64,000 nt of DNA. Source: Schistocephalus solidus (lineage: Eukaryota > Platyhelminthes > Cestoda > Diphyllobothriidea > Diphyllobothriidae). Shown piece by piece: positions 1 to 11,389 of this stretch. Positions within the stretch are counted from its first letter, which is position 1. Each line of letters begins with the position of its first letter. Location of the stretch: positions 17,703 through 81,702 of the forward strand of contig WEDG01001055.1 in NCBI GenBank assembly GCA_017591395.1, read 5' to 3'. A model generated the notes under the pieces. It was not told the origin of the DNA. It did not search any database and saw only the letters and a program-made list of their open reading frames with translations. Both the position numbers and the translations under genes were made by a program.

Positions 1-191
1 ACCACAACAGGAGGACAAAGTCGCAATCAAATCTGATGGATTCATTGAAGCCTTCAGATGAGAGTATGGTCAGAGGTTGATTAAATCCCAACGAGAGCTC
101 TGTAAACCGTTCTCGTGCCCCGTAGGAGAACTTAGGAGGAAGCGAAAATTCCAAGCACCAGGATCGACAACAGTGTTTAGTTATTCAGGGT

Positions 192-482
192 TTGCACGAG
201 TCAACTACAGTCCGACCAGAAGACCGTGTCGCCGAAGACCTTGCTTCGTTTAATGGCCTCCTAAACCAGTTGCTCCCACCGGGCGTGGAAGTAAAAGTTA
301 TTAAAGCATTCCGGATCGGCAAAAAGTCTGAAGACAGCCTAGGAACGCCGCGACTGCGACCTCTGAAAATAATGCTAGAGAGCAAAGACCAAATCAAGGC
401 GATCCTATCCAAAAAAACTAACCTCCGTCACTCGCATAAAGAGGTTTTTTTCAACCGGACTACTCCCCTGCGGAAAGGCTGA
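192..482 (+). pseudogene. LINE A ORF1-like fragment
   Basis: A 96-residue open stretch with the motif VIKAFRIGKKSE followed by RPLKIMLESKDQ. A related stretch (VIKAFRLGKRSE, RPLKVVLLSSEQ) is found on the minus strand at 4649-5128 in another LINE, so this is a shared domain upstream of the endonuclease in these elements. It is probably the C-terminal, nucleic-acid-binding part of the ORF1 protein. That role is inferred from position and from similarity between the two copies. No initiating context was established. Confidence 0.6.
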
Positions 483-792
483 AACGCCGGGAACTTATCT
501 TGGAACTACAATCAAGACTGAAGGCTGGCGAACACAATCTGGCTATTTTCATAGGGAAGGTAGTTCAAAAGAATACGAATTTTCCATTGAACCAACCGAT
601 TGTTCTGAGGACAACGGCAGCCACCTCACTAACGCCAAAACCATCAGGGAACTAATTGCCCAAAGATATGTCAGAACTGATTCCGTAACGCCCAGCGTTC
701 TCACTAAAGAAACCAGAGTTACCGAAAATCATCAAGAAACGGAAAAGACATATGACCTTGACGTTAGAGGAGACACAGTTGGGCCCATAAAA

Positions 793-1832
793 TTGACAAA
801 CGCAACAGGAAATTTGGTTGGCGCGAAATTGAAGTGCTTGTATACAAATGCACAAAGCCTTTTATCAAAACTTGATGAGTTAAAAATTTGCCTTGCCAAA
901 GTATCTCCGGATGTGATAGCAGTAACCGAAACCTGGCTGTCGGGCAGTATTCGAGATAGCGAAATAACATTGTCTGGATACCAAATATATCGGAGGGACA
1001 GAGAAAACCGACAGGGTGGTGGAATAATTGTGTATGTGAAAGACATGCTAATAGTGTCTGACAAGACGAGCAAGTTTGCGTGCAGCACGTAAGCCATATG
1101 GTTGAATATCAAGGGTCTTGGCTCTCCATGTCTAGATTTTCTCATTGTCTATCGGCCACCTAGGATAGACCGAGTCGCGGACACCCACTAGTTGGAACAA
1201 TTAGAAAATTTCTCCAGCCAACCTAATGTCATGATTATGGGTGACTTCAACGCACCAGGAATTAACTGGAGCACTGTTCAATCATCATGCCCGAAATCGA
1301 CTTTTGATTATGTTTTTTTCTGCAAAAGACCTTGAATGCACTCCTCACACAGCATGTCCCTTTCCCCACCAGAACACGTGAAGGACAAAGGGCTAACTGT
1401 CTTGACCTCGTTTCCACGAAAACATCAGGCAGCATTGACGAGATTATTTCAATGCCTCCGCTCGGTCGTAGTGATCATGTGGTGCTTATGTGGGACTTCT
1501 CCTTATTCTCCGTTGCGCCTGCTATAGAGGAAAAACGGCGTAACGTTTGGCGAGGAAACTTTCATCAGATGCGAGCAGATTTAACAGACATCAACTGGAC
1601 CTCAATGTTTTCGAGCACGGTGAACGAAGACTGGGAGTCCTTCCGAAATGTTCTTCTGCAACTTATGGACAACCACTGCCTGCTAACGAGTGTCCATCAC
1701 AGCAAGCGTCCTGGGTGGCTAGACAGCAACTTAAAAAGGGAAATAAACAGGAAGCACAAGTTGTGGAGAAAATATTGCGAGTCTAATCAAGTCGCCTATT
1801 TTAATAAGTATAAAACACGGAGAAAAAAATGA
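793..1832 (+). pseudogene. LINE A endonuclease domain and linker
   Basis: An endonuclease/exonuclease/phosphatase-family domain. Recognisable motifs are LYTNAQSLLSKLDEL at the start, VTETWL, a GGGIIVYV strand, YRPP, MGDFNAPGINW and, near the end, LGRSDHVVL. These match the LINE endonuclease that nicks target DNA for target-primed reverse transcription. The reading frame has a TAA at 1090-1092 and a TAG near 1189, then a frameshift around the T run near 1311-1330; after it the frame starting at 1332 carries the SDH motif. The part after about 1530 is the basic linker typical between endonuclease and RT, with RPGWLDSNLKREI. It cannot make a working protein. Confidence 0.8.
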
Positions 1833-2424
1833 GAAGCCTTATTCTTAAAACGCGAAGAGAATTTGAGAAGACTTTGCTGCAAAAGGCAACGCAAAATCCA
1901 AAGTTAGTCTGCAGTTACCTCCGTAGATGTACAAGGAATAAACATAAAATACCACTGATTAAGACTGCCGTGGGCGTCAAAATTTCTGAAAACATGGAAA
2001 AAGCCGAGTACTTTTCACAGTTCTACCGCTCAGTCTTCACTAACGAGGCAAGGTTCCTTCGTCCCTCAGTGGATAACCCGCCGACTGCAAGCATTAGCCA
2101 CATACTATTCTCAGAATTTCTGATCCAAAAGGAATTAAAAGAACTAAAAGAGTCGAAATCCCCAGGACCAGACGAGCTTCAACCCAAGCTTCTGAAAGAA
2201 CTTGCCAATGACCTTTCCGCACCTCTGTCAGTGCTCTTTCAAAAGTCCTTTGACTCCGGAACACTTCCTTTCGATTGGAAGCTGGCACATATAACTCCCT
2301 TGTACAAAAGCGGTAGCCGAGCATCAGTGACAAACTACAGGCCCATAAGCTTGACATGCATCCTTGGCAAGATTATGGAAAGGATCATCAAGAGCGAATT
2401 GGTGAAATTCCTAGAGAATCATAA
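1829..2424 (+). pseudogene. LINE A reverse transcriptase, N-terminal half
   Basis: Contains the early RT motifs: KSPGPDELQPKLLKEL, then LPFDWKLAHITPLYKSG, TNYRPISLT and LGKIMERII. These are the conserved blocks before the catalytic aspartates in CR1/Jockey RTs. The frame runs to about ENHN at 2424 and is then cut by the AT-rich 3' tail of a minus-strand LINE. The missing remainder resumes at 3672. Confidence 0.85.
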
Positions 2425-3671
2425 TTTATTTTATTTTATTATTTATTTATTTATTGCCAGTTTACAGGCAAGGTCAAAAAAATATACAGTAGATGGTCAA
2501 GCTGACAGTGAAAAAAACTCCTGATCGTTGTTTCAGGTGTTTTCAGGAGAAAAAACTGCAGCTTATTGAGTAATTAAAGTTCTGAACAGGGACGCGTTAA
2601 CACAGGTGCTCGGTGAAGAACCTCTCCATTCAGTGTTACGGATCCGATATTCTGCACCAGCAGATATTTCGGCGAGCGGCTGTTCGCTGTCGACTGAGAA
2701 ATAAGCCGATTGACGTCTGCAGAGCCAGTAATATTGCCCTCAGCATGAAGACCGGCACAGGATTCAGAGTCCATGAACGCCATCAGAACCGAAGAGAGCT
2801 TCAACAGAGTCAGCACCCAAAAGTTTTGGAAGGTGTCCTGAATGTAGAAAACTAGTGACAGTTCGCGTAAACAAGGGAGAGCTTTGCTGAATTTTGATAC
2901 TTCTAGGTAACTTATTCCAGATTGCTATAGCGTTTACCGAAAAAAACTGTCGGTATCTAACTGTGCGTGCCAAAGGAAGAAATAAAAATACATCTCGATG
3001 ACTGGTGCACCGAGAGTGGTCGAGGTGCCTCAGAGATATATGGGGGTTAAATGTACGACTGTTTAGTAGTTTAAACAGTAAAAATAGTCCCTTCTGTAAT
3101 CTGCGAAGCCACAGCGGGTCAAGGCTTGTAAGCTCACAGCGTTGGTGATAGGACAGGTTTCGGTGATCTGAATAGAAAACTCTTTTTGTAAAGAAGTGCT
3201 GGACTGATTCTATCTTCTTTCGTTCACTAGCGTGCAGAAGACTAAATAGAAACGAGCAATATTCCAGACTAGGCCTGACATACATTTTATAGAGGCTGAT
3301 TATAATGTTGACGGTTTTGAAATTTCTGAGAATAAACCCAGTAGTTTGGCGTGCTTTCCAGACAATCAGGGCGCAGTGCTCCGACAGATTAAGACTACTA
3401 GAGTATGATATGCCCAGATCCTTTATAAGTCGGGGCACGTTTAGATCGTGACCGTCTATGCTTAGGTGGGGCTGATGGTTGTCGCCAATAACCATCACGG
3501 AGCACTTTTGCCAAGAAAGTGAGAGGCGCCATGTGCGACACCACTGAGCAAAGGCCTGAGATCCGTTTTTAAGAGCTCAAGCACGACGTTGCGATCAACC
3601 GGTTTATATCGATAGGCAATTTTTAAATCGTCAGAGTACATAAAGGGCTTACCATACTGAAAACAATCAAC
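2425..3671 (-). mobile_element. LINE B copy 1, 5'-truncated, nested in LINE A
   Basis: A minus-strand insertion that splits the RT of LINE A. Its 3' end is the A/T-rich tail near 2425-2455 (TAAA-type repeats when read on the minus strand). The open frame at 2764-3498 encodes the C-terminal part of a CR1-like RT: KDLGISYSSSLNLSEH, YVRPSLEYCS and FNPHISLRHLDHSR are the usual post-catalytic motifs. The catalytic aspartates are absent because the copy is 5'-truncated, as expected for incomplete target-primed insertion. It is nearly identical to 6438-7458 but extends about 220 bases further at its 5' end. Confidence 0.85.
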
Positions 3672-4236
3672 CTGTCAACACGGGTTCAGAAAAGGAAGAT
3701 CATGCACAACGAATTTGCTGTATTCGCTCCAGAGGTGGATCCAAGCACTTGAAGATAAACACGCGGTTCACATTGCCTTCATTGACTTTCAAAAGGCCTT
3801 CGATACTGTGCCGCACGAGAGACTGCTGTACAAGATAGAAAGAATTGGAATCAGAGGTTACCTCCTCAAGTGGATTGAAAACTTCCTCGTGGGTCAGCGC
3901 CAGGTTGTGTGCATCGGCAAAGAGAGGTCAAGTTCTGCTGCGGTCGAGAGTGGGGTTCGTCAGGGCTCAGTACTAGGGCCAATACTGTTTTTAATATACG
4001 TAAAGGATTGTGTCAGGAATCTCGACTGTGTAGCAGCAATGTTTGCCGATGACATTAAAATCTGGAATGTAATCCAGAGCCCTGCTGACAAAGATAAACG
4101 GCAGATCAACCTAACTCGGTTAGAGGAGTGGTCGAATCATTGGCTTTTGCAGTTCAACGTCGATAAGTGTACAATACTTCGCTTAGGCAACCCATCTGGA
4201 TCTGCTGAAAGTAGAATATACTTTTTTTCAGTATAA
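3672..4236 (+). pseudogene. LINE A reverse transcriptase, catalytic half
   Basis: Continuation of the RT interrupted at 2425. It has motif A with its aspartate (AFIDFQKAFDTVPHERLL), motif B (ESGVRQGSVLGPILFLIYV) and motif C with the catalytic pair (MFADDIKIW), then a WLLQFNVDKC block. The catalytic residues are intact, but the protein stops at 4236 where an inverted LINE piece begins. The element is inactive as a whole. Confidence 0.85.
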
Positions 4237-5215
4237 TTCAGGCATATACTGAACTCCAGTCAATGAGCGGTGCATTGAAGTCGCCCATTACTAAGACGTC
4301 AGGTCGAGAGGCAACTCTTTCTAGCTCTTCTAACAGGTGAGCGTCAGCCTCGAAGTCACTTCTTGGTGTTCGGTAGACGGTCAGGACTTCAAGGCTGTGT
4401 GATCTCGGCACCTTTATAGTGAGCCAAATAGCTTCGAAACTGCATGCAAACTGTTCTATTTTTTCTGACACTAGGAGTCCGTGTTTTACGTAGAATACAA
4501 CGCCTCCTCCCTGACGCCCTTCCCGATCTCTTCTGAATAGCTGGTAGCCAGGTTAGTTATCTCACGGTTGTCCACGTGTTGGGACAACCAGGTTTCTGTC
4601 AAGGAAATTACGTCTGGTGAAAGATCACAGACATGGATCTGCATCTCGTCAAACTTTTATAACATGCTTTGCGCATTGAAATACATGAATTTTAACATTC
4701 CGGTTTAAGGGACATGTGGTTACGATGTGGCTCGAGCCTTCAGTTAATGCATCGGCTGCGTGGTCATCCGTACCGGACCTGCCCAATGGAAGAATGGTGG
4801 TCGCAGCCGAACTTGGTTGTTGTAGATAATCAAATGCCGCTCGCCCTCGCTGAACCGCTTTCTCAGTTCCAGCACCAGTATACGACGTTTCAGCCTTTCT
4901 GTTGGTGAGAAGTCCCGTTAAAAAAACGCCGGAGTTGGAGCCTTTTATTCTTAATCGCTTGGAAAGAATGAGCCTAGACTGCTCGCTACTGAGCAGCACG
5001 ACTTTGAGAGGTCGAGGGCGTGTTGATTCCGGTGGGTGTTCTGACCGTTTTCCAAGGCGGAAGGCTTTAATCACTTCTACTGCCTCAAAGGGTTTCAAAA
5101 TGATATTAAATAGGTCGTGGAAGAGCACTAGGTCATCCGAAACTCGCTCCGTGGATATGATTGCACTCGATTCCGGGAGTCCCTGTATAATGATGAATTC
5201 AGTAATTCAGTATAA
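4237..5215 (-). mobile_element. LINE C fragment (ORF1 end and endonuclease)
   Basis: A minus-strand LINE fragment. From 5128 downward it encodes the same ORF1-like motif as LINE A (VIKAFRLGKRSE, RPLKVVLLSSEQ), then around 4650-4500 the endonuclease start (LSPDVISLTETWL) and finally LTVYRTPRSDF and VMGDFNAPLIDW at 4238-4471. Stops separate the pieces. Both ends carry short repeats of the type TTCAGTATAATTCAG (about 4229-4243 and 5200-5221). These could be a target-site duplication or remains of a LINE 3' tail. It directly abuts the end of LINE A in head-to-head orientation. Confidence 0.75.
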
Positions 5216-5598
5216 TTCAGTATATATAAGGGAGATAGGCAGAGCCTTTGAAAACCCTATTTACAGATAGACACTAGCAAAACAAGCAAATGTTACATGG
5301 CGATAGTCGTTTTAGTATATCGATCATTGCTGTCGACTAAATATATGTTCATCAAGTAAAAATGCATCAAGTCTTCTTTTAAACATTTCTACGCTTTCAG
5401 CCTGAACAACTGAGGCTGGCAGTTTGTTCCATTCGTCAATCACCCGTTGGGAAAAGAAGTTGGCCCGCACTTCAAGTTTGGCGTGATTTCTTTTCAGTTT
5501 GTATTAGTGACCTCGGAGACGTGTCATGGTTGCCAATTCAAAAAAGTTGGCCATCTGAAGAGCACAATCAACTCCTCTGACAAGTTTGAAGACTAAGA

Positions 5599-6015
5599 TC
5601 ATATTCCCTCTGTATTGCCTATAAGAGAGGGAAAAACGTTAAGTCTTGCTAGGCGGCCCTCATAGGGTAGGCATTCCAATCCTTTGACTAGTTTTGTTGC
5701 CCTCCGTTGAACTTTCTCCAGCAGAGCGTAGTCATGTTTCGTCCAAGGGCGCCACGCCTGAACGCAATATTCCAACACCGGCCGGATAAATGTTCCAAAC
5801 ACGCGCCCAAAAAGCTCTCCGTCAAAATTAACGAAGGACCTCCTGATTGCGCCTAAAATACACATAGCTTTCTTTGCGATATTCGCACAGTGCGACGATG
5901 GTTTGAGAGTTGGTGTTATCCATATACCCAAGTCCTTTAGAATATGTACCTCCTGGAGTTCTCTATCAATTTGATTTGCATCTACCATTGGGGTTTCGTC
6001 AGCTAAATTATGCAT
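5599..6015 (-). pseudogene. LINE D reverse transcriptase C-terminal fragment
   Basis: A 138-residue frame with EVHILKDLGIWITPTLKPSSH, TFIRPVLEYCVQAWRPW and LEKVQRRATKLVKGL. These are hallmark motifs after the catalytic core of CR1/Jockey RTs. It joins abruptly to ORF1-like sequence at its N-terminal side, so most of the polymerase is missing. Near-identical motif wording recurs at 17879-18221 and 30814-31086, so this LINE family is common in the genome. Confidence 0.8.
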
Positions 6016-6437
6016 TGCTCGGACACTATTCGCTGGGGATGGCGGAACAGATGCTTGTCCGTGGCCTGTTTTGCCAGACTTGGGAAAAGCACCTGGCGCC
6101 GAGGGCAGCGCATGGGAATCAGTAGTTTTGGTGGGGGAATCGATAGCACTGATCGTACTTGGTTTAGCAAGCTGGGATTTTTTTGCGATTCGTTTATGGT
6201 TTTAGGGTCCACGGCGTCTAACATGATAGGCAGCACGCATGTCGTCGTTTCTAGTTCGGGTTTGGCGGAGATATGTATCGAAAACCCTGGTCTATTACTC
6301 TTAGCCTTTATACTAAGAAATTTTTTTCTTGTTTTTTTCGAGTTATCTCGATGGTTGTTTTCATCTTACATTTTCACTGTTTGCTCTGGGGCTGCCGTAA
6401 CAGCTACGGAAAGTTTCGCTGGCGTACCTTTTACATG

Positions 6438-7458
6438 ATGTCCTTTTTTTATTTTATTTATTTATTGCCAGTTTACAGGCAAGGTCAAAAAAATATACAG
6501 TAGAGGGTCAAGCTGACAGTGAAAAAAACTCCTGATCGTTGTTTCAGGTGTTTTCAGGAGAAAAAACTGCAGCTTATTGGAGTAATTAAAGTTCTGGACA
6601 GGGACGCGTTAACACAGGTGCCCGGTGAAGAACCTCTGCATTCAGTGTTACGGATCCGATATTCTGCACCAGCAGGTATTTCGGCGAGCGGCTGTTCGCT
6701 GTCGACTGAGAAATAAGCCGATTGAGGTCTGCAGAGCCAGTAATATTGCCCTCAGCATGAAGACCGGCACAGGATTCAGAGTCCATGAACGCCATCAGAA
6801 CCGAAGAGAGCTTCAACAGAGTCAGCACCAAAAGTTTTGGAAGGTGTCCTGAATGTAGAAAACTAGTGACAGTTCGCGTAAACAAGGGATAGCTTTGCTG
6901 AATTTTGATACTTCTAGGTAACTTATTCCAGATTGCTATAGCGTTTACCGAAAAAAACTGTCGGTATCTAACTGCGCGTGCCAAAGGAAGAAATAAAAAT
7001 ACATCTCGATGACTGGTGCGCCGAGAGTGGTCGAGGTGCCTCAGAGATATAAGGGGGTTAAATGTACGACTGTTTAGTAGTTTAAACAGTAAAAATAGTC
7101 CCTTCTGTAATCTGCGAAGCCACAGCGGGTCAAGGCTTGTAAGCTCACAGCGTTGGTGACAGGACAGGTTTCGGTGATCTGAATAGAAAACTCTTTTTGT
7201 AAAGAAGTGCTGGACTGATTCTATCTTCTTTCGTTCACTAGCGTGCAGAAGACTAAATAGAAACGAGCAATATTCCAGACTAGGCCTGACATAAATTTTA
7301 TAGAGGCTGATTCTAATTTTGACGGTTTTGAAATTTCTGAGAATAAACCCAGTAGTTTGGCGTGCTTTCGAGACAATCAGGGCGCAGTGCTCTGACAGAT
7401 TAAGACTACTAGAGTATGATATGCCCAGATCCTTTATAAGTCGGGGCACGTTTAGATC
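6438..7458 (-). mobile_element. LINE B copy 2, 5'-truncated, nested in LINE D
   Basis: Near-identical to the 3' kilobase of 2425-3671, in the same orientation, with the same A/T-rich 3' tail at about 6446-6472. The frame at 6586-7449 encodes the C-terminal RT region and stays open for 287 residues, longer than in copy 1, because copy 1 carries one extra base near 2818. The 5' end is an abrupt truncation at about 7458 into ORF1-like sequence of LINE D. The high identity of the two copies suggests recent retrotransposition compared with the host elements. Confidence 0.85.
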
Positions 7459-7751
7459 CGTCCAATAGGTTCCTTCTTATCGTCGACTGTGCCTAACCTA
7501 GACCGTAACAGGATTTTCATATTCTCAATCTCTTCCTCGAGATGATTGATATTGCCGGCCAACCCGTGGCATCCACTACAAATTCTGTCGGCATGTGGTA
7601 CGCCCATATAATCAATGAAATTTTGCGATATCACTCGTCGTCGTGATGCGGTGACCGATTGGTTAGCGCGTGCGGCTAAATTGTCGAGGGTCTGTAGTTC
7701 AACATCGTGCTCTGACACGATATTTTGGGTAACAGTGCACATATGTGTCAT

Positions 7752-9055
7752 GCCGTGAATTTACGAAAAAGGAAGAATGTGCAGAGTAATGAGGCTTTGT
7801 CTACGGTAAAATTGTAGACAATGGCTATGCTTATGTTCAGTTTTTCGAAATATTGCAAAGAGGAAAGGCCTCATGAACGTTTTCAGGTAAGACTATTTTG
7901 GATAAACTGACAAGCAGAACATTAAGTAGTGTAGAAATGATCGACTCAGCCTTTTTATAAATGACGCTCGGCTAATTTGACGAATAGTTTGATGCAGTTT
8001 TTTGAGCAAGTAGGCTGCGTAACTCAAGCCGAGTTTTCCACGGAAGTCTTTCGCGAAAGAATGACCGTTTCGCAAAAAAATTTCTGGTCAGACGATAGGG
8101 ATCTCGATGGATCTTAGGCGAAGGATTGTTGACGAAAAGCGTTTTTAATCCACTTCTTGACTTAAAACAGCTGTTTGCAGTATGTAGACGCGTTTAACAA
8201 TTTCTCTTCCTGCTGCTCAAAATTCAAACCAGGCGCGCGTCAAACATTGTTGTAGGGTGGAGGTTACATGTTAAACCTCACCCAATTATCTGAATCTGAT
8301 AGTGTTTTTGTTACTATGTTTATGATAACTAGATAAAAAATACATAATAATTCATACGGATCTGTTCGCTAATAGAGCCCGGTACTTGTTTTTTCGGGCT
8401 CATTTTCCTGGCGAAGTATTTGTCGATTTATCAGGTGATTTACGTGTGTTGTTTCGTTTGACTTTCTTTTGCACACCAATTAATGAAGTTTTTATACACA
8501 TTAATTGCATACAACTTTGTAGAAGCATGTGTGATAGTATTGGTACGGCATATTTTAATATTGGTGCGTAATATCGGAGAAAATCATCCTGTATCCCTCA
8601 AAACAATATGCTAGCATGCGGATTGATGACAGCTGTCATCAGTCCGCATTTACAGACCTTCCGCTAACATACTGCGACACAAATTGACCACGTGCGTGCT
8701 GTATATATTCCGATCCGTTTATGTCAGCTTCATGCTGGTATACTACTGCCACGTCAAAAGAAGCCTCTCCGGCTCGTTGTATGGAATATCACCCCTCCCT
8801 CAGGATTTTACGTAAATCACGTTTGCCATTTCTATTTTACCACCCTCTATTTTAAGACTAAGGACCGTTTTGTGAACATATTTTCTTTATTGACATGCTA
8901 ATTTGCGTACAAAATGTCTTTCCTTTGTCTGCATCGATTAGCGAGGGTTATGCTGGCAAATTTAGAGAGCGCGCGCTCTGCGCCAACGAAGTCCGTCTTC
9001 TTTGTGGTCTTTTCAGGCGTTCAAAATGTAAAAAATGTATAACAGAATCGTGTGG
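7752..9055. other. No gene recognised; AT-rich intergenic DNA
   Basis: Short open frames on both strands show no family motifs and no convincing splice structure. The only structured feature seen is the palindrome at 8616-8649. No match to the arms of the inverted repeat was noticed. Confidence 0.5.
8616..8649. repeat. 34-base near-perfect palindrome
   Basis: Two 17-base half sites meet at 8632/8633 with a single mismatch (position 7 of the half, T against C, which would be a G-U pair in RNA). The centre is TGACAGCTGTCA, which combines an E-box core (CAGCTG) with two TGACAG half sites of the type bound by TALE homeodomain factors such as TGIF or MEIS. It could be a regulatory site, a cruciform or a hairpin RNA. 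No neighbouring gene makes one reading more likely. Confidence 0.6.
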
Positions 9056-9635
9056 TTAAGTGACCCATAGAGCCCTGAGCCACCTTGCACGTGCGCGTTG
9101 CTCAGAAACGCCTTTTCTCGTTTTCGCCTGCAAAATTGAACTAACTCCTCAAATCTTCAGTCAGAACATAGTGTATCATTCTTCCCACAGCTTTGACGAT
9201 ACTTTTATCACCTAATTTCTTCCAAAAACAAACCTGGGTAAGTATCTTAGCAAGAAAATCCACGATCTCCGTCTGCTGGCGGACATTTGCCTCCTCCAGA
9301 GGAGCGTCGATCTTAGCGAAGTTTGTCATTGACTTGAAATCAGAAAGAAGCGGATCGCCTCTTTTAAGTCCACATGTGTCGTTTATCACCTTTTATATCC
9401 TTTTAAGGATTTTCTGAGTATTTTTTTCGACGGTCGTCAGCTGACTGTACATGCCTCCCAGGCTATCTGCCGAAGTTAGGCATCACCACAACCGCACCTT
9501 CTCCCTCGTGATGAGCTTCGCATCCTCATCTGCCGTATTCTCTCTGCTCACATAACACAGCCAAGCACTTTTAGCAGTTAAATCGTCGAAGCAATCTTTA
9601 TAATTATGAAATCCCCACGTTTTGTTTTCCGCCAT
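9056..9635 (-). CDS. Candidate three-exon small gene, product unknown
   Basis: Three minus-strand segments fit together in phase 0. Exon 1 is 9498-9635 (ATG at 9635-9633, 46 codons, donor GAGAAG|GTGCGG). Exon 2 is 9234-9332 (exactly 33 codons, acceptor TTTCAAG, donor CCCAG|GTTTGT). Exon 3 is 9056-9127 (acceptor TTCAATTTTGCAG, 23 codons, then TAA). The predicted protein is about 102 residues, acidic at first and ending in a basic tail. A TATA-like stretch lies about 100 bases upstream of the ATG, near 9728-9735. No family is recognised. Matching phases at both junctions and one strong acceptor are the support; exon 1 could also begin upstream. It could still be chance. Confidence 0.35.
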
Positions 9636-9764
9636 CCACTCCGATCCGGATTCTGGTGTCGAACATGAATCTCTTGGGAACATGTAAGTGGCTAAACACG
9701 AGTAAACGTGTAGAAAGTTAATGGGTGCGTATATAAAAATGGTTGCCAAGAAAAGGCCTGTCAA

Positions 9765-11385
9765 ACACCGGAACTGATACCTCTGTCAAGATCATATTTA
9801 CTGAGGCCATCTCCAATGACTTGATAATACTTCCTGCCTGACCTCACTGCGCATGCCTGTTGTCCGCGCCACACTGGTACCGCCTTCGCGTACGCACGCA
9901 CTCACAACGCCCTAGTTCTGTCATCCAATGCTTGGCACTCATAAACCAATCGTAATTACCACACTAACTGACGGTTACCGGGATCACTCCTTCGCATATG
10001 TATGCCTGTTAACCAGCATGGAGGTATTTTTCGGCACATTTCTGCCAGGAACATGCCTATATAATGTTGGCATTTGCTAATCGGGTATCCTTTAGGTAGA
10101 AAGGCATATGCAAACCACAATAGGACAAAGTTTTTCGCGAATGCGCTCGTATTTCAACCTTGCACCCACCTTGTCCGCCAATATAGCACGACTAAAACAG
10201 TGTCTGCTTAATACTACAAGGCTCGAAAGTGACTTTTCTTAATCCCCTGGTGATTACACCAATATATACCAAGTAAATACTTGGGGTACTGTGCACGCTT
10301 TCCTGGAGACACCATGAATACAGTTCCGATGTAATCTCCATACCTAGTACGGAACATGGAGCTTTTTGAAAACTAAGAACCGGACAGCTAGCCCTGTTCT
10401 CTCTCTTCTGAATTTCCGCCCGAGGCAGGGGTGGAAGGAAAAGCTGATGAGGTCCCAAACGCCCATGCTACAGCTGATGCGACATGTAGACCTTGCAGGA
10501 ACGTATAAGCTAGTTAGTGGGATGAACACTGCAGAGTACGATTCGTTTTTCCAACGTATTCATATGAGCAATCTTTGGGGCACATGAAAACATCGTGTAG
10601 GCCTCTAGCCCTTAATAGAATCCGGTAAAGGAGTTTTCATTGCGTTATTAAGGCCCAAAAACCTAAATCCTAGACGGCTGATTCAAGTAAACCAAATCTC
10701 ACCATTTTATACCGAGTTATCTATATATTTTAAATATGGGCGATAAGTTAATATATATCAAAAATGTAGGCATTTCAGCTCTGACCCTTGGTATATGAAC
10801 CTAAAGCTAGAATTGTTGAAAAATAAGGACTTTTAAAGTCCTTAACCGTTGCATGTCCACCTTCTAGACTATTTTGGTTCAATTTATATTATTCATTTAA
10901 ATGTGCGATGTTCCGTAAGCATCCATTTTTTACGATTAGGCCATATCGTCCACTTTGACTTCTTGGTTTTGCCGTATATATGGCGTGATTTGTTGCAGTA
11001 TTTTCTATTAACAGAGTTTTCTCTGAAACTCATACACGCGTTAATTTCGATAAACCTACGCCTCCAAAAAGTTATTTATAAGTAGTAAATACGCTTACGG
11101 GGTCATTATCCCAGTCCGCTAGCTTCCTGACTGGAAATTTTTTAGAATTTCTGCAACTGACAGTGACATACTTCCATGGACGTTAGATTGGTTTCAGAAA
11201 CTATTGTTTCCCATCCTTTCTCGGCACAAAACCAGAAATACGTGAATGAAGACCATAATCAGTAACTATTTCTTTAGAAAGTAGCTGTTATTTATGCTCT
11301 TAGTGCCAAGTTCCCCTTAGAAAGGCCAAGCTTGAGTTATGTTTGACCAAAATGTGGGCTACATCAGAACACGGCTGGCTTTATT
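9765..11385. other. No gene recognised
   Basis: Open frames here (for example 10192-10587 and 10849-11085) lack recognisable domains. A plus-strand stretch near 10425-10510 is preceded by a pyrimidine-rich tract and could hide an exon, but no phase partner was found. The sequence appears single-copy in the window. Confidence 0.4.
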
Positions 11386-11389
11386 AGGC

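Larger units (their letters stand above)
1..4236 (+). mobile_element. CR1-like LINE A, decayed and interrupted
   Basis: A non-LTR retrotransposon in the plus direction. In order it shows an ORF1-like piece (192-482), an apurinic-type endonuclease (793-1530), the endonuclease-RT linker and a reverse transcriptase split in two (1829-2424 and 3672-4236). The split is caused by insertion of another LINE at 2425-3671 on the minus strand. In-frame stops and frameshifts show the element is dead. It ends at 4236, where a LINE fragment in the opposite direction begins. The 5' edge lies outside the window or is not recognisable. Assignment to the CR1/Jockey superfamily comes from motif style, not from a search. 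Confidence 0.8.
5260..7751 (-). mobile_element. LINE D, internally deleted, interrupted by LINE B
   Basis: A third minus-strand CR1-like element. Its 5' part is an ORF1-like frame at 7452-7751 (a CSGCHG motif followed by a leucine-rich coiled segment). The frame is broken by the LINE B insertion at 6438-7458 and continues at 6003-6437. Near 6010 it jumps directly to the RT C-terminal region at 5599-6015, so the endonuclease and most of the RT have been deleted. The 3' untranslated part lies at about 5260-5600. The joining order is inferred from strand and motif order. Confidence 0.65.
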
